In this document: positions 60,866 through 64,000 of the stretch, piece by piece
Numbering within the stretch: the stretch's first letter is position 1
Layout: each line of letters opens with the position of its first letter
Assembly (NCBI RefSeq): GCF_021654775.1
Contig: NZ_AP025343.1
Location: forward strand, 6,291,501-6,355,500
Length of the DNA: 64,000 nt
From: Paenibacillus azoreducens
Lineage (GTDB): Bacteria; Bacillota; Bacilli; Paenibacillales; Paenibacillaceae
Direction of reading: 5' to 3'
Program-made: the position numbers and the translations under genes
Notes under the pieces: generated by a model
What the model was told of the DNA's origin: nothing
Seen by the model: the letters and a program-made list of their open reading frames with translations, nothing else
Databases searched by the model: none

Positions 60866-61201
60866 ATGATCCCGATATACCCCCTTACAGAAGAAAACAT
60901 ACTCAAGCATCGCGGTAAAATGGTGCTTGCATGTACGCATGACGGCAGAACTTACGTTGGAAAATTGACGCACTGCCGCGATGGTCACATCATATTGGAT
61001 GGGGACGATAGCGCCGTCCTCAATGCCAATATGAAAACATCCAAGAAACGCCCGCATGCATCTAAAATAAAAAAAGTCGCCCCTAAAGCTCAAGTGCGCG
61101 CTTTCTATCCTTATGGATACTACTACCCGCCTTATGGTTACGGATTTGGAGCCGGACTCGCTCTCAGCCTCGGTCTGCTTGCCCTGCTCTTCCTGATTTA
61201 G
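60866..61201 (+). CDS. Small protein with a Tyr/Pro/Gly hinge and a hydrophobic tail
   Basis: The protein has about 111 residues. The N-terminal half (about 1-50) looks like a small beta-barrel (HRGKMVLACTHDGRTYVGKL) of SH3 or LSm size. A Lys-rich stretch follows, then YPYGYYYPPYGYGFGAG and a hydrophobic tail (LALSLGLLALLFLI). The start is uncertain: 60866 has GGAGG 13 nt upstream, and an ATG at 60818 would add 16 residues without a site. Similar tails occur in spore or membrane-associated small proteins; no family is assigned. Confidence 0.5.
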   Translation: MIPIYPLTEENILKHRGKMVLACTHDGRTYVGKLTHCRDGHIILDGDDSAVLNANMKTSKKRPHASKIKKVAPKAQVRAFYPYGYYYPPYGYGFGAGLALSLGLLALLFLI

Positions 61202-61310
61202 AAGCAGGCTTGCCCTGCATTCTAGATCTTCCTTTTACGTAAATCCCTACATGGTGCAAAAGATGAGGCTCTCACAATAGATCCGGACTTACGAGGGATC
61301 CGAAAAAAAT

Positions 61311-61389
61311 AAAATGCACCCTACTTCAGCTTTGGCCAGGACATCTATCATGTCCCGCTTTAGAGCCAGTATGGGTGCATTTTATGTTG
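61311..61389 (-). terminator. Long hairpin downstream of liaR
   Basis: TAAAATGCACCC pairs with GGGTGCATTTTA across about 55 nt that contain a further GACAT/ATGTC stem. It lies about 90 bp after the liaR stop and is also readable from the plus-strand gene. Confidence 0.5.
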
Positions 61390-61476
61390 TTGTAGAGCTT
61401 TTAACCGACATCCTCATGAAAATAACCCCCGCCGAAATCATATTTATTAGGGAGCATTTATCGATAGGCAGATTCT

Positions 61477-62133
61477 TTATTCCGCAAGGCCGTTTTTATA
61501 AGCGTATATCGCAGCCTGGGTACGGTCGTCCACGCCCAGCTTGGCGAGTATGTTCGTCACATGAAACTTAACCGTCTTAATGCCGATTATCAGATCGTCG
61601 GCGATTTCCTGATTGGATTTGCCTTGGGCCAGCAGGCGCAGCACATCCATTTCCCGCTCCGTCAGTTCTTTATGCGCAGGGGCTTCCGTTTCCGCATGGC
61701 GGAAGCGGTTCATCATTTTCGAGGCCACCTGGGATTCCAGGACGGATTGCCCGCGCGCCGCAGCCCGGATCGCTTCGGCGATTTCACTGGCTCTGGACGT
61801 TTTGAGCAGGTAACTGAATGCGCCTGCTTCAATGACGGGGTACATCTTTTCGTCATCCAAATAACTGGTCAGCACAATGACTTTACAGTCCGGATAAAGT
61901 TTAAGCAGCTGCCGGGTTGCCTCAATACCGTCCATGCCTTCCATGACCAAATCCATCAGCACCACGTCAGGCTTATATTCCTCGGCTAACCGGATGCCTT
62001 CTTCGCCGCTGCCTGCCTCTCCGACGACCTCAATTCCTTCCTCGGTGCCCAGAACGGCAGCCAAACCGATTCGGACCATCTCATGATCATCTACGAGCAG
62101 TACTTTAATTTCCGGCTTTTCCATGTCATCCAT
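61477..62133 (-). CDS. liaR: LiaR-type response regulator
   Basis: The 218-residue NarL-family regulator has a receiver domain with Asp15/Asp16 and phospho-acceptor Asp61 (VVLMDLVMEG). A LuxR-type HTH follows at about 155-215 (LTEREMDVLRLLAQGKSNQEIADDLIIGIKTVKFHVTNI). It acts with LiaS and the inhibitor LiaF in the cell-envelope stress response. The ATG at 62133 follows GGAGGAG by 9 nt and overlaps the liaS stop by 8 nt. Confidence 0.9.
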   Translation of the reverse strand: MDDMEKPEIKVLLVDDHEMVRIGLAAVLGTEEGIEVVGEAGSGEEGIRLAEEYKPDVVLMDLVMEGMDGIEATRQLLKLYPDCKVIVLTSYLDDEKMYPVIEAGAFSYLLKTSRASEIAEAIRAAARGQSVLESQVASKMMNRFRHAETEAPAHKELTEREMDVLRLLAQGKSNQEIADDLIIGIKTVKFHVTNILAKLGVDDRTQAAIYAYKNGLAE

Positions 62134-63190
62134 GTTCCTCATCTCCTCCCTTCTCTTCATTTACGAGCGGAACCGTAATTTCGATTCGCGTTCCTTTGCC
62201 AGGGGCCGTAATAAACTGAATCGAACCGCCGATTTCATTCACCCGTTCCTGCATGTTGGAGAGACCATAGGAAGTCTGTTTTTTCTCATCGAGTTCAAAA
62301 CCCTGGCCGTCATCGCGCAGCATCACCCATACAGCATCCTGCTTCTGGTGAATCCGTATTTCCATTTTATCGGCCTTGGCATGGCGCAGCGTGTTGGACA
62401 TCGCTTCCTGGATAATCCGGAACAGGTGATTTTCAATCCCTTTCATCAGATGAATGCCTTCATCCATTTCAAACACGATATCCATCGGTACTTTAACCTT
62501 AAGCTCTTTAACCAGCTCTTTCAAGCCCTGCTCCAGCGGTTTGCCTTCCAGATATACCGGCCGCAGATGAAGGAGGAGCGCTCTCATCTCCGATTGGGCC
62601 ACGGCGGCCATTTCCTCGATCAAAGCCACTTGACGCTGTGCTTTGTCAAAATCCTTGGCGAGCGTTCTTCCCACTGCCGTTGCTGTCATCGAAATCGCAA
62701 ACAGCTGCTGCGATACCGCATCATGAAGCTCGCGTGCAAGGCGCTGCCGCTCTTCGACGATCGCAGAAACCCTCGCCTGTTCGGCAAGCTGGGCATTGTT
62801 GGTGGACAAACGTTGGAGCGAGGTAACCTGCTCCTCCCACTTTTTGCTGATCCGGCCCAACTGCTCGCCAAGCCTGCCCACCTCATCCACGCCAAGCTCG
62901 GGAACGTCACGCGACAAATTCCCTTTTTCCCAGGAAAGCAGCGTATCCCGCAGCAGCTCGAGTCTCCGTTTGGTGCGGTAACTTTGATAAAAGCCGTACA
63001 TCGCACCGATCCCCGCCGGCACCAGAATCAACATCAAAACAGGACGTATCATTCTTTTCCAGGAGTCAAATGGAGCCAAATAACCATATGTATACAACAC
63101 ATAAAAAATAACAAGCATCAAAACAAACGAAAGAAGGGCTCCCTCGCCCATGCTTCGGGAGACCATATTGGCTTGCTTTTTTGATTTCAC
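62126..63190 (-). CDS. liaS: LiaS-type sensor histidine kinase
   Basis: The 354-residue protein has two N-terminal membrane helices (about 18-37 and 47-68) with a very short outside loop, then a HAMP-like region. The HisKA_3 site is ERQRLARELHDAVS (His156), and the ATPase has NTLRHAKA, DDGQGF and GLSNMQERV. The short loop is typical of intramembrane-sensing kinases. It starts with GTG. liaF lies immediately upstream and liaR overlaps downstream. Confidence 0.9.
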   Translation of the reverse strand: MKSKKQANMVSRSMGEGALLSFVLMLVIFYVLYTYGYLAPFDSWKRMIRPVLMLILVPAGIGAMYGFYQSYRTKRRLELLRDTLLSWEKGNLSRDVPELGVDEVGRLGEQLGRISKKWEEQVTSLQRLSTNNAQLAEQARVSAIVEERQRLARELHDAVSQQLFAISMTATAVGRTLAKDFDKAQRQVALIEEMAAVAQSEMRALLLHLRPVYLEGKPLEQGLKELVKELKVKVPMDIVFEMDEGIHLMKGIENHLFRIIQEAMSNTLRHAKADKMEIRIHQKQDAVWVMLRDDGQGFELDEKKQTSYGLSNMQERVNEIGGSIQFITAPGKGTRIEITVPLVNEEKGGDEEHG

Positions 63191-63211
63191 TTGCGGGGAA
63201 CCCCCTTCTTA

Positions 63212-63859
63212 CTATGTTATGTTAATATCCAGATCTCCAACGAGATAGGATACGACAAACTTCACCTTCTGCTCGCATTCGTCATAGTTTGGCGATTTCC
63301 AGTTCAGCCGGTTCATCATGCCATTATCCCGGTTTCCCCGGAACTCAATGGAACCAAACAGAACAAAAGCTTCGATCTCAACGCCGTAATACTCCGGAAT
63401 TTGCAGATCCATATCCCCCATAATTCCTTGGAACAGCATCACGGTTTGCTTATCTTCCGGCAAGGCAAGCGACAGGTCCAAATCGGCTTCCCCCAGCACA
63501 TGCCATACGCTCATGCTGCGCATCACCCACGGCCGCTGATCCCAATCAAATTGAGAGGAAAAGTTTTGCTTCTGCAAAAAACCTTCCTTCGGTTGAATCT
63601 TCTTGGCTTTGATAAAAAATAATCCTAGTGACAAAAGCGCAATTCCCACTACCATCATAAAATGGTCAAGCAGCAGCAAAATAGCGCCGACAGCCAGAAA
63701 TCGATAGCCTCTTTTGACATTGCCGCCCCGGATCGTATAAATTCCCATGAATAAAAATAGGAGCGCGACAATGGTGAAAAAGCCAACCCACTTGCCGACC
63801 AGCATAAGCAGGCCAACGCCAATGAGTATGAACGCAATGACGTGATTTCTTTTTTCCAT
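63212..63859 (-). CDS. liaF: LiaF-type negative regulator of LiaRS
   Basis: The protein has 215 residues. The N-terminal membrane part has about four helices (within residues 6-85), followed by a soluble C-terminal beta-rich domain (GEADLDLSLALPEDKQTVMLFQGIMGDMDLQIPEYYGVEIEAFVLFGSIEF), the LiaF-like C-terminal fold. LiaF keeps LiaS inactive without stress. GGAGGTG precedes the ATG at 63859. The gene order liaF-liaS-liaR is standard; liaI and liaH are not seen upstream. Confidence 0.88.
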   Translation of the reverse strand: MEKRNHVIAFILIGVGLLMLVGKWVGFFTIVALLFLFMGIYTIRGGNVKRGYRFLAVGAILLLLDHFMMVVGIALLSLGLFFIKAKKIQPKEGFLQKQNFSSQFDWDQRPWVMRSMSVWHVLGEADLDLSLALPEDKQTVMLFQGIMGDMDLQIPEYYGVEIEAFVLFGSIEFRGNRDNGMMNRLNWKSPNYDECEQKVKFVVSYLVGDLDINIT

Positions 63860-63901
63860 GTCGCACCTCCTTATGTTGTTTACAGTCAGATTATCCGAAA
63901 G

Positions 63902-63948
63902 GTCGGAAAAGCCATATGATACGGGAACCGCACCAGTATGGCTTTTCT
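63902..63948. terminator. Hairpin upstream of liaF
   Basis: GAAAAGCCATA pairs with TATGGCTTTTC. It may end a gene beyond the window or act as a bidirectional terminator. Confidence 0.55.
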
Positions 63949-64000
63949 TCATTTCAGTCTTTATAGCATATCATATTGTCCAGCGTTGTGAATACTTATT

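Noticed and set aside
62123..63184. 353-codon plus-strand frame over liaS
   Set aside because: Exact antisense of the LiaS kinase; no ribosome-binding site and no recognisable domain.
1..64000. tRNA or rRNA genes
   Set aside because: No cloverleaf with GGTTCGAATCC-type arms and no rRNA signature was noticed by eye on either strand; a covariance search would settle this.

Overview
The window looks like a chromosomal segment of an endospore-forming member of the Bacillales, most likely Paenibacillus or a close relative. The evidence is a set of spore genes (two alpha/beta-type SASPs, sspI, a YjcZ-family peptide, ylbJ, lytH, yunB, a YheC/YheD coat protein), a LiaFSR system, a T-box leader on trpS, Gram-positive ribosome-binding sites with frequent TTG/GTG starts, and B. 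subtilis-like synteny (yutD-lipA-lytH-yunB). No rRNA, tRNA or CRISPR array was seen.

Layout. 1-36 kb is mostly core genome. It runs from membrane and transport genes, through a 1.5 kb gene-poor stretch rich in degenerate repeats (2.24-3.79 kb), to sco/ctaB, SASPs and trpS. Then come an aldose epimerase, pepF, small conserved genes, ylbJ-nadK, the lipA/lytH/yunB sporulation block and an ECF sigma factor directly ahead of a clpP paralogue. A complete uronate-to-2-keto-3-deoxygluconate module follows (uxaC divergent from a GntR regulator, then uxuA and a fructuronate reductase), then pullulanase. 30.3-35.8 kb is a likely spore-surface glycoprotein module: a YheC/D ATP-grasp protein, a Pro/Thr-stalked seven-bladed YVTN propeller protein and three glycosyltransferases.

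36-54 kb is an accessory island with IS66, IS110 and IS256 scars, AT-rich genes and long internal duplications. Its core, read on the minus strand from 54.0 kb downward, is an EagR/DcrB-like protein, a toxin-free VgrG-like spike, a pentapeptide-repeat protein, an unknown protein, a DUF4280 PAAR-like protein and a 979-residue VgrG-like spike with a C-terminal toxin plus immunity gene. Three further toxin-immunity units lie downstream: a 5'-truncated VgrG carrying an EndoU nuclease, an orphan RNase A-like (CdiA-CT-type) toxin, and an orphan DUF4258/BECR-like toxin. Each unit ends in its own terminator. The last two toxins keep intact toxin domains behind one nonsense codon or one 1-bp deletion, so the array looks like a silent cassette store. 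No sheath, tube or baseplate gene is present here, so the delivery machine, if there is one, lies elsewhere.

54.4-64 kb returns to core genome: an rRNA-type 2'-O-methyltransferase, a Ktr/Trk regulator, sspI, prfC, zwf, a YwmB-family protein, a small membrane protein and liaF-liaS-liaR. Several intergenic palindromic repeat families are spread over the window.
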